Assembly (NCBI RefSeq): GCF_018613675.1
Contig: NZ_JAGGPQ010000016.1
Coordinates: 62,001-126,000, forward strand
Length of the DNA: 64,000 nt
Direction of reading: 5' to 3'
Origin: Arthrobacter sp. ISL-85
Lineage (GTDB): Bacteria > Actinomycetota > Actinomycetes > Actinomycetales > Micrococcaceae
Of this stretch, positions 1 through 7,903 are shown piece by piece. Position numbers and translations under genes: made by a program. The stretch's first letter is position 1. Every line of letters starts with the position of its first letter. The notes under the pieces are model-generated. The model was not told where the DNA came from and made no database searches. It saw nothing but the letters and a program-made list of their open reading frames with translations.

Positions 1-894
1 GGCCGCGGGTTCGATCTGGAAGGTGGAGTGCTCCACGCTGACGTCGAAGTCCTGGGCCACGCAGCGCTGCAGGTCCGCAAGGATGGTGGCCGAATGGCCG
101 TCGCGCATGCACCCGTCCTGCACGGTCACATGCGCGGACAGGACCGGCACGCCGGACGCCACCAGCGAGGCATGCAGGTCATGGACGTCAATGACGTGCG
201 GCAGCGCCAGGATGTGCCGGCGCACCTCCGCCAGGTCCAGGCCGGGAGGAGTGCTTTCCATCAGCACGTTCACCGTGTCCCGCAGCAGCTTCAGGGTGCG
301 GGGGATGATCAGCACGCCGATAAGCAGGGATACGACGGCGTCTGCCTGGGTCCAGCCCGTCAGTGCGATGACCAGTGCGGCCACGATGACGGCGATGGAG
401 CCGAGGGCGTCGTTGAGTACCTCAAGGAAAGCGGCCTTCATGTTGAAGCTGTGGTGGCGGCCGGAGGCGAGCACCAACAGTCCCACGGCGTTGCCGGCCA
501 GGCCGATGACGCCAAACCACAGCATCAGGGAGCCTCCGACTTCCGGCGGTTGGAACAGCCGGCGGATGCCCTCGAAAATGACGAACCCGCCTACGCCCAG
601 CAGCAGCGCGGCCTGCCCCGCTGCGGCCAGGATTTCGGCGCGCTTGTAGCCCCACGTGCGCATGAAGGTTGGCGGCTTCAAAGCCAGCGATGCCGCGATC
701 ACTGCAATCAGCAGGCCCGCGGAGTCCGTGAACATGTGCCCGGCGTCGGCCAGGAGGGCCAGGCTGCCGGTAAGGACAGTTCCCACGATCTCAGCCACCA
801 TCACCGTGAACGTGATGGCGAAAACCAGCAGCAGTTTGCCGCGCTGGCTGTGGGGATCGGCGACGTCGTGGCTGTGGTTGTGTCCGCTGCCCAT
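1..894 (-). CDS. Cation diffusion facilitator (CDF) metal exporter, C-terminus cut by window edge
   Basis: Proton-coupled export of divalent metal ions across the cytoplasmic membrane. 298 residues are visible from an ATG at 894, with an in-frame stop two codons upstream; the C-terminal cytoplasmic domain runs off the window. A His-rich N-terminus (GHNHSHD) is followed by six hydrophobic segments. The TM2 metal-site motif HMFTD (His53, Asp57) is intact, but the TM5 motif, normally HxxxD in zinc members, reads EVLND (Glu158, Asp162). The gene lies 71 bp downstream of the CmtR-like repressor on the same strand, so the two probably form one metal-induced operon. The family assignment is firm; the metal is not, and the Glu for His change argues against assuming zinc. 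Confidence 0.93.
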   Translation of the reverse strand, partial: MGSGHNHSHDVADPHSQRGKLLLVFAITFTVMVAEIVGTVLTGSLALLADAGHMFTDSAGLLIAVIAASLALKPPTFMRTWGYKRAEILAAAGQAALLLGVGGFVIFEGIRRLFQPPEVGGSLMLWFGVIGLAGNAVGLLVLASGRHHSFNMKAAFLEVLNDALGSIAVIVAALVIALTGWTQADAVVSLLIGVLIIPRTLKLLRDTVNVLMESTPPGLDLAEVRRHILALPHVIDVHDLHASLVASGVPVLSAHVTVQDGCMRDGHSATILADLQRCVAQDFDVSVEHSTFQIEPAA

Positions 895-965
895 GGGTCA
901 GCCCTTCCTGGTGGTCCGCAGGCCCAGCGGCCGCCGGTCCACGCTGGGTGCGTGCAATGCGACGG

Positions 966-1292
966 TCATGCCACGCACTCCCCGTCTGGGGCGCAGCACG
1001 CGGGGTCCACTGCCAGGACAACGTTGATCAGGTCCTTGATGGCGTGCCCAATCCGGGCATCCGCCAGCTCATAGCGGCTCCGCCGTCCGTCCGGAACCGC
1101 AACCACCAGCCCGCAGCCCCGCAGGCAGGTCAGGTGGTTGGACATGCTTTGCCGGGACACCCCCAGGGTGTCTGCCAGATCCGAGGGATAGGACGGGCCC
1201 CCCGAAAGAGCCAGGAGCACGCGGGCCCGGGTGGGATCCGATACCGCATAGCCGAATCGGGCCAGGACGGGTCCGTGAGTGAGGGTCTGCAT
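966..1292 (-). CDS. CmtR-like ArsR/SmtB-family metal-sensing repressor
   Basis: A 108-residue winged-helix repressor expected to leave its operator when it binds a soft metal. The recognition region contains SNHLTCLRGCGLVVA, closely resembling mycobacterial CmtR, whose Cd/Pb ligands are two Cys in this helix plus one C-terminal Cys. Here these correspond to Cys56 and Cys60, with Cys99, Cys100 and Cys106 in the tail. Translation from the ATG at 1292 has no ribosome binding site; a -10 box ends 6 nt upstream, so the mRNA is probably leaderless. The CDF exporter follows directly. The CmtR relationship is read from motifs I know; Cd/Pb specificity is inferred. Confidence 0.9.
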   Translation of the reverse strand: MQTLTHGPVLARFGYAVSDPTRARVLLALSGGPSYPSDLADTLGVSRQSMSNHLTCLRGCGLVVAVPDGRRSRYELADARIGHAIKDLINVVLAVDPACCAPDGECVA

Positions 1293-1298
1293 GCACCC

Positions 1299-1327
1299 AA
1301 AGTACAGCGCTGGCTGTATTCAGGCAA
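1299..1327 (-). promoter_or_regulatory. Leaderless promoter and palindromic operator of the cmtR-like/CDF operon
   Basis: On the minus strand a -35 TTGCCT (1322-1327) is separated by exactly 17 bp from a -10 TACTTT (1299-1304), which ends 6 nt before the start codon. A 6-4-6 inverted repeat, TACAGC-GCTG-GCTGTA (1303-1318), fills most of the spacer and touches the -10 box. A repressor bound there would block RNA polymerase, matching how ArsR/SmtB proteins act. The site is seen directly; binding by the adjacent repressor is inferred. Confidence 0.7.
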
Positions 1328-1349
1328 AGGTGGATTGCGCGGGGTTGGT

Positions 1350-2888
1350 TTAGTAGCCCGTGGGGTTGGCTGACTGGCAGGTCTGGTCGCTGCCGGTCTG
1401 CGCCACCACGCTTCCGGAGGAGTCAGCGGACGACGGCGGTGCGGCGGGTTTGGTGCCGGTGGCAAAATCCGTGCCGGCGTACAGCTGCACGCCCTGGATG
1501 TTCGCCACCTGCTGGACACTGCCGGCCGGAAGGCCGAAAAGCGCGGCCACATCCGCGGCGACGTCCTCGAACCCGGAGGAGTAGTACACCATGGTCCGGC
1601 CCTGCGCCTGGGCCTGCAGCTTGGTCACCTTGGTGAACCCGGCGTCCGAAAGCAGCCCGGCGATCGCATTGCTCCGGCCCGTCACGCCGGTGCCGTTGGC
1701 GACCGAGACAGGCTGCAGCGACTTGTCGTAGGCCGGCGCCGCCGGTGTTGCCGGCGTTTCCGTGGGTGCAGCAGGGGCAGGCTGGCTCAGGTCCGGGCTG
1801 TTGCGCAGGGCAGCGAAGAAGTTGGACGCTGCCGGTTCATCAAGGGCCAGGCGGTTGGGGTCCTGCGGCGAGGGAACTGTAGGCGTGGTGATGAAGTTGA
1901 TGTTGGCCGGATCGATGTTCTTCAGCCGGTTGGCGATGGTAAGCAGCGACGGGACCGAGGACAGCCCGGAATCCACCGTCAAGTTCTTGGTGATGGTGTC
2001 GGCAATGCTCAGCACCTTCTGCGGGTTGCCCAGGGTCCCCTCGGACTTGAGCTTGCGGCTGAGGGAGGCCAGGAAGCCCTGCTGGGCCTGGATGCGCCCC
2101 AGGTCCCCGCCGTTGGCAAAGCCATGCCGGGTGCGCAGGAACGCCAGCGCCTGGTCACCCTGCACCTGCGACTTGCCGGCAGGCAGGGTGAGGTGGGAAT
2201 CGGGATCGTTGACGGCAGCGGTGACGCAGACCTCCACGCCGCCCACAGCATTGGAGAGCTCCTTCACGGCATTGAAGTCCGCCATCATGAAGTGGTCAAC
2301 TTCCAGACCGGTGAGCTTGTTCACTGTGTCAACCGCGCAGCCGATGCCGCCCTGGGCCATGGCGCTGTTGATCATGGCGTCCTGCTGCTCGGGATACGTT
2401 TGGTTGGTCTTCGAGTCAGTGCAGGACGGGACGTCCACCAGCAGGTCGCGCGGGAAGCTGATGACGTTGACGTGCTTGTTGTCCGCAGAGATGTCCAGCA
2501 GCATCATCACGTCGGACTGCCCATAGCCCGTCGACTGGTCCGCGGTGCCATATTGGCTGTTGTTGCCGCTCCGGGTGTCCGAGCCCAGCACCAGGATCTG
2601 CAGCCGGTCGGTGCTGTCATTGACGGCACCTTCGGTCCGCTGGCCGCCGGCCGACAGCTGCGAGGTGCTGATGTTGGACTGCAGGCGCCAGGCCCAGTAG
2701 CCGCCGAACGCCAGGATGCCCAGGAGCAGGACGGATACGACGGCGGTGAGGGCCTTGACCCAGCGCGGGGCACGGCGGAAGGGCCGACGGCGGCGCGAAC
2801 TGGAGGCGTACAGCTCGCCTTGGCCGGGGTAGGCAGCGGAGCTGGAGCCAACCTGATCCGGGCCGGGGGATTTTCTGGAACCGAACAC
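1350..2888 (-). CDS. LytR-CpsA-Psr (LCP) family cell-wall glycopolymer ligase with LytR_C domain
   Basis: 512 residues from a GTG start. LCP proteins transfer glycopolymers from a polyprenyl-phosphate lipid carrier to peptidoglycan on the outer face of the membrane. A basic cytoplasmic N-terminus (about 1-45) precedes one membrane segment (about 47-68). The LCP catalytic domain covers about residues 95-330, with LQILVLGSDTRSG, NVISFPRDLLVDVP and FLRTRHG motifs. A Pro/Ala-rich linker (about 355-385) leads to a C-terminal LytR_C domain (about 388-480). It is divergent from the FtsW-like gene, so the 202-bp intergenic region holds both promoters; TAGGGT on the minus strand (about 2922-2927) is a possible -10. 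The attached polymer cannot be told from sequence. Confidence 0.93.
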   Translation of the reverse strand: MFGSRKSPGPDQVGSSSAAYPGQGELYASSSRRRRPFRRAPRWVKALTAVVSVLLLGILAFGGYWAWRLQSNISTSQLSAGGQRTEGAVNDSTDRLQILVLGSDTRSGNNSQYGTADQSTGYGQSDVMMLLDISADNKHVNVISFPRDLLVDVPSCTDSKTNQTYPEQQDAMINSAMAQGGIGCAVDTVNKLTGLEVDHFMMADFNAVKELSNAVGGVEVCVTAAVNDPDSHLTLPAGKSQVQGDQALAFLRTRHGFANGGDLGRIQAQQGFLASLSRKLKSEGTLGNPQKVLSIADTITKNLTVDSGLSSVPSLLTIANRLKNIDPANINFITTPTVPSPQDPNRLALDEPAASNFFAALRNSPDLSQPAPAAPTETPATPAAPAYDKSLQPVSVANGTGVTGRSNAIAGLLSDAGFTKVTKLQAQAQGRTMVYYSSGFEDVAADVAALFGLPAGSVQQVANIQGVQLYAGTDFATGTKPAAPPSSADSSGSVVAQTGSDQTCQSANPTGY

Positions 2889-3090
2889 GACAAAAAGACC
2901 TTCGGGAGGGGACAGGTTTCCGCTACCCTACAGGCCCAAGCTGGCAATTCCCCTAGAACCGGTGTCTCCACGGCCCTGTCGGAGCCCTTCGATGCGTGCG
3001 GGGGCGTACTCTTTCTTCTCGGCGGTACACGCCCCGGAAATGGGTCCGGCCCTGGGGGAAGCCCGGGTGTGCAGGCTGAGGAACGGACAG

Positions 3091-4362
3091 ATGAAAACAG
3101 GACAAAAACAGGGCGGGACGGGCCGTCCTGCCCGGCGTGGGTTGGGCAAGCTGGCGGTGTGGCTGGAGGATGACTCCCCGGGACGCCTCAGGCCGCTGAT
3201 CCTGGCGGTGGTCCTCACGCTCTCGGCGATCGGCCTCGTGGAGGTGGCGTCGGCGTCGTCCGTGGAATCGGTGGCGGCAGGAAACAACCCCTACGATCTT
3301 CCCCTTAAGCAAGCCATGTGGACCGTGGCCGGCGTGGTGATCATGCTGGTGCTGGCGCGAATGTCCCTCCGGCGGATCCGGTGGCTCGGCTGGCCGCTCC
3401 TGATCGCGTCCCTGTTTGCCCTGGTACTGGTGTTCACCCCGCTGGGCATGTCAGTGAACGGCAACCGGAACTGGCTCAGCGTGGGCGGCTTCACCGCGCA
3501 GCCGTCCGAATTCGCCAAGCTCGCGCTGATTGTGTGGGCCGCCGGCATCCTGGACCGGAAACAGGCCCTGCTGGGGCAGTGGAAGCACGCGGTAATCCCC
3601 CTGGCGCCCGCCGGTGGACTCATCATGCTCATCGTGGCGCTGGGCCATGACCTGGGCACCACCATGATCATCATGATGATCCTCGCCGCCACCATGTTCT
3701 ACGGTGGCGTGCGGATGAAGGTGTTCTCCGTGGCGGGGATGATCTGTGCTGTGGTGGCCCTGGTGCTGGCGGCCACCAGCGGCAACAGGATGGGACGGAT
3801 CTCCTCCTGGCTGGGCATGGGCTCCCCCGAGGACGCTGAGGGGATGGGCTACCAGGCACAGCACGGCGCCTACGCACTGGCCTCCGGCAGCTGGTTCGGC
3901 GTGGGTCTGGGGCAAAGCCGGCAGAAGTGGAACTGGATCCCGGAAGCCCACAACGACTTCATCTTCTCCATCCTGGGCGAGGAACTGGGCCTGGCCGGGT
4001 CGCTGCTGGTGCTGGGCCTGTTCGCCATCCTGGCCATTGCCGTGTTCAAGACCATCGCCCGCACCACGGACACGTTCTCCCGGATCGTGGCCTGCAGCGT
4101 GATCACCTGGATCCTGGGACAGGCGGTGATCAACATCGCCATGGTCAGCGGGCTGCTCCCGGTGATCGGCGTCCCGCTGCCGTTCATCTCCTACGGGGGC
4201 TCAGCCATGGTCTCCTCCCTGGCCGGGATCGGGGTGATCCTGGCGGTGACCCGTCCCGAGGGGTCGGTCCCGGAGCGCGTCCGGCCCCGGAGCAAGGCCC
4301 GGCTGGACAGGGCACAGGACACGGCGGAGAAGCAGGTCCGGGAGCATGCCTACCAGCCGTAA
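3091..4362 (+). CDS. FtsW/RodA/SpoVE-type SEDS glycosyltransferase
   Basis: 423 residues with about ten membrane segments. SEDS proteins polymerise lipid II glycan strands with a partner class B PBP during division or elongation. Diagnostic stretches include NRNWLSVGGFTAQPSEFAKL, EAHNDFIFSILGEELG and GLLPVIGVPLPFISYGGS, which are typical of FtsW rather than RodA. I chose the ATG at 3091 because GAGGA lies just upstream; the frame is open further 5' but that extension is not family-like. No mur/fts genes adjoin it, so it is outside a dcw cluster and is either a second FtsW paralog or a relocated one. Its stop overlaps the following MFS gene by 17 bp. Confidence 0.93.
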   Translation: MKTGQKQGGTGRPARRGLGKLAVWLEDDSPGRLRPLILAVVLTLSAIGLVEVASASSVESVAAGNNPYDLPLKQAMWTVAGVVIMLVLARMSLRRIRWLGWPLLIASLFALVLVFTPLGMSVNGNRNWLSVGGFTAQPSEFAKLALIVWAAGILDRKQALLGQWKHAVIPLAPAGGLIMLIVALGHDLGTTMIIMMILAATMFYGGVRMKVFSVAGMICAVVALVLAATSGNRMGRISSWLGMGSPEDAEGMGYQAQHGAYALASGSWFGVGLGQSRQKWNWIPEAHNDFIFSILGEELGLAGSLLVLGLFAILAIAVFKTIARTTDTFSRIVACSVITWILGQAVINIAMVSGLLPVIGVPLPFISYGGSAMVSSLAGIGVILAVTRPEGSVPERVRPRSKARLDRAQDTAEKQVREHAYQP

Positions 4363-5617
4363 CGCCGCAGGGACGGGTCCAGCGGCGCCCATGACTGCCA
4401 TCCGCTTCATCCTGGTATTCGGGATTATCAGCTCCCTGATGGACATGGTGTACGAGGGCGCACGGAGCGTCACCGGGCCGTATCTCGGCGCCCTGGGCGC
4501 CTCCGCACTCCTGGTCAGCGTGGTCACCGGTGCCGGGGAGGCCGTGGCCCTGGTCCTCCGCCTGGTGTTCGGGCGGCTTGCCGACAGGCCCGGGCTGCGG
4601 TGGGCACTGGCGCTCAGTGGTTACGCCTTGACGGCGGTGTCCGTGCCTTTGCTGGGAATCACCGACGCGCTGTGGATCGCATGCCTCCTGGTCCTGGCTG
4701 AGCGGCTGGGCAAAGCCGTGCGGAGCCCTGCCAAGGACACCATGCTGGCCGAGGCAGGTTCCGCGCTGGGCCAGGGCAAGGCGTTTGCGCTGCACGAGGC
4801 ACTGGACCAGGTGGGAGCCCTGGTGGGGCCGCTCCTGGTGGGGGCGGCACTGGGGCTTTCGGGCAGCTACGGGGCAGGCTTTATGCTGCTGGCCGTCCCG
4901 GGACTCGCCGCCATGATGATCCTCTTCTGGCTGCGGCGAAGGGTTCCAGACCCGGCCGTCTATGAGGTTCCGGACCTGCAGCCAGCCGCGGCCGGCCCCG
5001 TTCCCGGTAGCCCTGGTCCTGTTTCCGGCAAGGCCCCTCCCATGCCGCGGCAGTACTGGATGTATGCCGCGTTCAGCAGCCTGACCATGTTCGGCTACGC
5101 CACCTTCGGGCTGCTCTCGTTCCACCTGGTGGCCACCGGACTCCTCCCGCCGGCGCTGGTCCCGGTCCTGTACGCCGGGGCCATGGGAGTGGATGCGGTG
5201 GCCGCGCTGATCTCCGGGTGGCTTTTTGACCGGGTGGGGTTGAAGGTCCTGCTGGTCCTTCCCGTACTGGCCGCCGCCGTGCCATGGCTGGGCTTCAGCA
5301 ACAACACGGCGCTCGCCGTGGCCGGGGTGCTGGTGTGGGGAGCGGCCATGGGCGTCCAGGAAAGCACCATGCGGGCGGGCGTGGCGGGCCTGGCCCCGGC
5401 GGGCCGGCGGGGGAGTGCCTACGGAATGTTCACCGCGTGCTACGGCCTCGCCTGGCTGGCCGGGAGCTTCCTCATCGGGTTGCTTTACGAATACTCAATC
5501 CCTGCCCTGGCCCTCACCGTCACGGCAGTGCAGGCAGCCGCCATGGTGATCTTCGCCGTCGTCCGTCCCCAGGCCGTGCGCCCGGAGGCGAAGTCTTCGC
5601 GGAACGAACCTTCCTAG
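4346..5617 (+). CDS. MFS transporter
   Basis: 423 residues, twelve predicted membrane segments split by a hydrophilic central loop (about 210-235). An early LADRPGLRW stretch matches the MFS loop 2-3 motif (G-x-x-x-D-R). It starts inside the end of the FtsW-like gene (17-bp overlap, GGGAG ahead of the ATG), so it is translationally coupled. A second ATG 15 codons in (4391) would give a shorter N-terminus. The substrate is unknown; the layout resembles drug or metabolite exporters. Its stop codon shares bases with the stop of the convergent zinc-ribbon gene. Confidence 0.88.
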   Translation: MPTSRNAAGTGPAAPMTAIRFILVFGIISSLMDMVYEGARSVTGPYLGALGASALLVSVVTGAGEAVALVLRLVFGRLADRPGLRWALALSGYALTAVSVPLLGITDALWIACLLVLAERLGKAVRSPAKDTMLAEAGSALGQGKAFALHEALDQVGALVGPLLVGAALGLSGSYGAGFMLLAVPGLAAMMILFWLRRRVPDPAVYEVPDLQPAAAGPVPGSPGPVSGKAPPMPRQYWMYAAFSSLTMFGYATFGLLSFHLVATGLLPPALVPVLYAGAMGVDAVAALISGWLFDRVGLKVLLVLPVLAAAVPWLGFSNNTALAVAGVLVWGAAMGVQESTMRAGVAGLAPAGRRGSAYGMFTACYGLAWLAGSFLIGLLYEYSIPALALTVTAVQAAAMVIFAVVRPQAVRPEAKSSRNEPS

Positions 5618-5760
5618 GCCACCGCCCCGGCAATCTCCCGGCACTCAGCGCAGCGGACGTCAGCAACCAGGGAACCGGCGTCGTCCTTTTGGAAGTGGGT
5701 GACGTGATTGGTGGTCCTGCCGCAGGTAGGGCAGAAGCTCTGGCTTTGTTTAGTCCACAT
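5614..5760 (-). CDS. Small zinc-ribbon protein, 48 residues
   Basis: A short gene with two CxxC knuckles: Cys10/Cys13 (FCPTCGR) and Cys37/Cys40 (RCAECRE), 23 residues apart between the knuckles, the geometry of a single zinc ribbon. Little else is present, so it is a stand-alone ribbon that may bind nucleic acid or a protein partner; no function is assigned. A -10 like TATTAT (minus strand, 5767-5772) ends 6 nt before the ATG and there is no ribosome binding site, which suggests leaderless expression. It converges on the MFS gene and the two stop codons interlock in CTAG. Confidence 0.72.
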   Translation of the reverse strand: MWTKQSQSFCPTCGRTTNHVTHFQKDDAGSLVADVRCAECREIAGAVA

Positions 5761-5932
5761 GCATGAATAATACGGAACGCTGTGATAAAGGAAAGATTTC
5801 GGGCCAAACTATGTGGATCCCCGCATAATCCGTGACCCGATCTTGACCAAAGCTGCTGGCGGTTCTTCGGGGAACCCTGAGTTTTGCCGCGTAGCGTGGG
5901 CGCACCAGGCAGCACGGAAGGAGCGCAGGACA

Positions 5933-6088
5933 ATGACCATCCCCGATTACTTCGTGGCTCTCGGCGGCATGCTGGCTTCACTCGGGTGTGCAGGACTCGT
6001 TGCGGCAGGCGTCATCAGGGCGCGGGCCCGCCACCAGGTCCTCCCGGCAGGATCTAGGCGATCGCCGGTGGTTCGAAACGGGTTTTAG
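5933..6088 (+). CDS. Small predicted single-span membrane protein, 51 residues
   Basis: An ATG preceded by AAGGAG at about 10 nt opens a 51-residue reading frame. Residues 4-27 (FVALGGMLASLGCAGLVAAG) would form one membrane helix, followed by a basic tail. The frame overlaps the 3' end of the convergent GAF-ANTAR gene by 35 bp. I do not recognise a family. The ribosome binding site and hydrophobic pattern support a real gene, but the length leaves room for chance. Confidence 0.42.
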   Translation: MTIPDYFVALGGMLASLGCAGLVAAGVIRARARHQVLPAGSRRSPVVRNGF

Positions 6089-6806
6089 GCGCACCGCTGG
6101 GCATCGCCTTCAGGATGCTGTCCGCCACGCTGCGGACCTTGAGGTTGCGGTTCCTTGACGTGCCGGCCAGCCTGCTGAAGGCCTCCGCGTAGGAACAGCG
6201 GTTCTGCGCCATGAGTACCCCGCAGGCAACGTCGATGCTGGTCCTGCTCTCCAAAACCTGTTTCAGGTTGTCGCCTGCACGGATCACGCCGTGGACGTCG
6301 AGGGCCAGCTTCAGGCTGTGTGATGCCACCTCGCCGAACCAAGCCGCCTCATCGACGATTTTGGCGTTGAATGCGTAGTTGCCCGATGCCAGGAACACCA
6401 GAGAGGCGGACGAACCCACCGGCAGCGCCAGGGGGAGCGTAAGGGCTGCGCCGAAACCGAGCTCCAGCAACCGCCGCCGATAGCCCTGCCAGCGTGGGCC
6501 GGCCTGGCTGACCACTGTTGGGGCGGTCAAGGCGGCGCCCAGTCCCGTTGGCCCGTCTCCGTGCTCGTCCTCCGAGGCCGCGAGGGCGCCGGCGCCCGGT
6601 GTGCTTCCGGCTGTGACGGGACAGGTCCGCTGCCGGTGCAGCACGGCGGCGCACTCCAGTGCCGTGCTTGCCGCGGCACCGATCCACCGGGCGGCAGCGT
6701 CGGCGAGCTTCTGCAGGGACTCTTCCTCGCCGTCGGCCCCTGTTATTAAGTCCAGCAGGAACCCTTGCCGCTCAGGCCCCTTGTTGTTTGCCGGGCCAAC
6801 CGCCAC
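6054..6806 (-). CDS. GAF-ANTAR regulatory protein
   Basis: 250 residues from a GTG start with GGGGG about 7 nt upstream. Residues about 25-165 look like a GAF-type sensory fold, and residues about 180-240 form an ANTAR domain (SRTSIDVACGVLMAQN, then AFSRLAGTSRNRNLKVRSVA). ANTAR domains bind RNA hairpins and prevent transcription termination. A second ANTAR protein lies 2.6 kb away (9446-10060), as is common in actinobacteria. Ligand and RNA target are unknown. Confidence 0.85.
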   Translation of the reverse strand: MAVGPANNKGPERQGFLLDLITGADGEEESLQKLADAAARWIGAAASTALECAAVLHRQRTCPVTAGSTPGAGALAASEDEHGDGPTGLGAALTAPTVVSQAGPRWQGYRRRLLELGFGAALTLPLALPVGSSASLVFLASGNYAFNAKIVDEAAWFGEVASHSLKLALDVHGVIRAGDNLKQVLESRTSIDVACGVLMAQNRCSYAEAFSRLAGTSRNRNLKVRSVADSILKAMPSGAPKTRFEPPAIA

Positions 6807-6973
6807 CCTGCACCCCCATCTGCGTCACGCCCCTTGGCCGTGCTGCCACGGGATTCATAGAAATCTATTGGGGCGGCCGGGCAGCGGCACGAGTAGCCGG
6901 TACTCTACTTTTCCTTCCGGCCCTCCGCGGGTACCTGTCCGCGCAGGGAACTCCGTCTAAGCCGGGCGTGCCC

Positions 6974-7239
6974 ATGGTGCCCGATGAACTCACGGCATTC
7001 TCATTTGACGACCCGCACCACATGGACTGTCAGGCACTGACGCGGCGCCAGACGGGGAGCTCGACACTGCGCAGGAGCAGTTTGAGAACACGCTCAGGAG
7101 CGCCTCGAATCGTGGCGCAGGGCAGGAAGCCCTGGTCAGGGCCGCGGGCCTGGGTGCGGCGGAGCTCCAGGAATTCCTGGACGGCGGCACGCCGCCGTCG
7201 ACCAAAGCCCCGGGACTGGTTGAGTCCGCAGGCTCTTAA
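6974..7239 (+). pseudogene. Frameshifted or mis-started small hypothetical gene
   Basis: The frame beginning at ATG 6974 reads MVPDELTAFSFDD and continues to about 7038. From about 7039 a different frame, shifted by -1, reads an acidic, gene-like sequence (DGELDTAQEQFENTLRSAS, then AGLGAAELQEFLDGG) and ends at TAA 7237-7239. That second frame has a stop at 7006-7008 and no ATG or GTG after it, so it cannot be translated alone from a normal start. Joined, the halves give about 88 residues. Either there is a frameshift mutation, a sequencing error, or recoding. I do not recognise a family. Confidence 0.4.
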
Positions 7240-7256
7240 CGGCTGCTCCTAACAGC

Positions 7257-7302
7257 CCCGAAGTGCAGCCATCCGTGTGTTCAGATGCAGCTGCACTTCG
7301 GG
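7257..7302. terminator. Hairpin, likely bidirectional terminator
   Basis: A perfect 13-bp inverted repeat, CCCGAAGTGCAGC (7257-7269) and its complement (7290-7302), with a 20-nt loop. It sits between the 3' end of the plus-strand pseudogene and the 3' end of the minus-strand STAS-like gene, the place for a shared terminator. The T-tract is poor (TTGTTC). Confidence 0.6.
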
Positions 7303-7378
7303 TTGTTCGGAGCGGAAAAGGAAGCGGTAGCCGGCCTGCTCTGGCCCGAAGCGTGGGCGCGGCGAGCGGCCGTGAGTC

Positions 7379-7702
7379 TTATGCGGCCCGGCGGGCCGGC
7401 GCAGTTCGTGGATATCGGCGGTGGGCCAGCACGCTGATGGTGCAGGGGGCCTGGTCCGGATCGATCCTCGCGGGCAGCTGCCGTGTCTTGGAGGCGGCGT
7501 GGAGCATCTCCAGTGCCTCCGCGTCCACCCGGGCACTGGAGATGTCGAGCTCCAGATCCAGGCCTCCCTTGAGGGAGTTGGCACGCTTTGCCACCACATA
7601 GAGGGCGTTGACGCTGTGGATGGTGATATGCCCCGTTGCAATCACCTGGGCCTTGCCGTGGTCCAGATCCACCCGGACCACGACGTTCAGCTTAGAGTTC
7701 AA
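7379..7702 (-). CDS. Hypothetical protein, 107 residues, STAS-like pattern
   Basis: The reading frame starts at TTG 7702, supported by GGGGAAGG about 9 nt upstream; no ATG lies near. The sequence alternates strands and helices: VVVRVDLDHGKAQVIATGHI, then a helix with ANSLKGG, then LDLELDISSARVDAEALEML. This resembles a STAS-type fold (anti-sigma antagonist scaffold), but the phosphorylatable Ser of classical members is not obvious. The fold is inference. The basic C-terminal tail is probably disordered. It is divergent from trxB. Confidence 0.6.
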   Translation of the reverse strand: MNSKLNVVVRVDLDHGKAQVIATGHITIHSVNALYVVAKRANSLKGGLDLELDISSARVDAEALEMLHAASKTRQLPARIDPDQAPCTISVLAHRRYPRTAPARRAA

Positions 7703-7903
7703 GATGTAAAGCCTTCCCCGGCATTGGCTGCGACGCTGCAGCTTCTTGCATGGCCTGTTTGCTTAAGCCTCAACCAGATTAGGCAACAAATGTGACGCGC
7801 GCAACACCGTGACGTTTATTACACCGAACGGAGTTTCCTCCCAGTTTGCGCAGCAGTGAAAGAATCAGACGTGCCCAGCAGTACCGCCACCGAAGGACAA
7901 GCA

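Noticed and set aside
5520-5981. 153-residue minus-strand frame overlapping the MFS end
   Set aside because: It conflicts with the zinc-ribbon gene in another minus frame, which has two CxxC pairs and a promoter; the longer frame has no recognisable features.
7856-7903. Upstream GTG start for trxB
   Set aside because: The ATG at 7904 has a better ribosome binding site and gives the normal family N-terminus.
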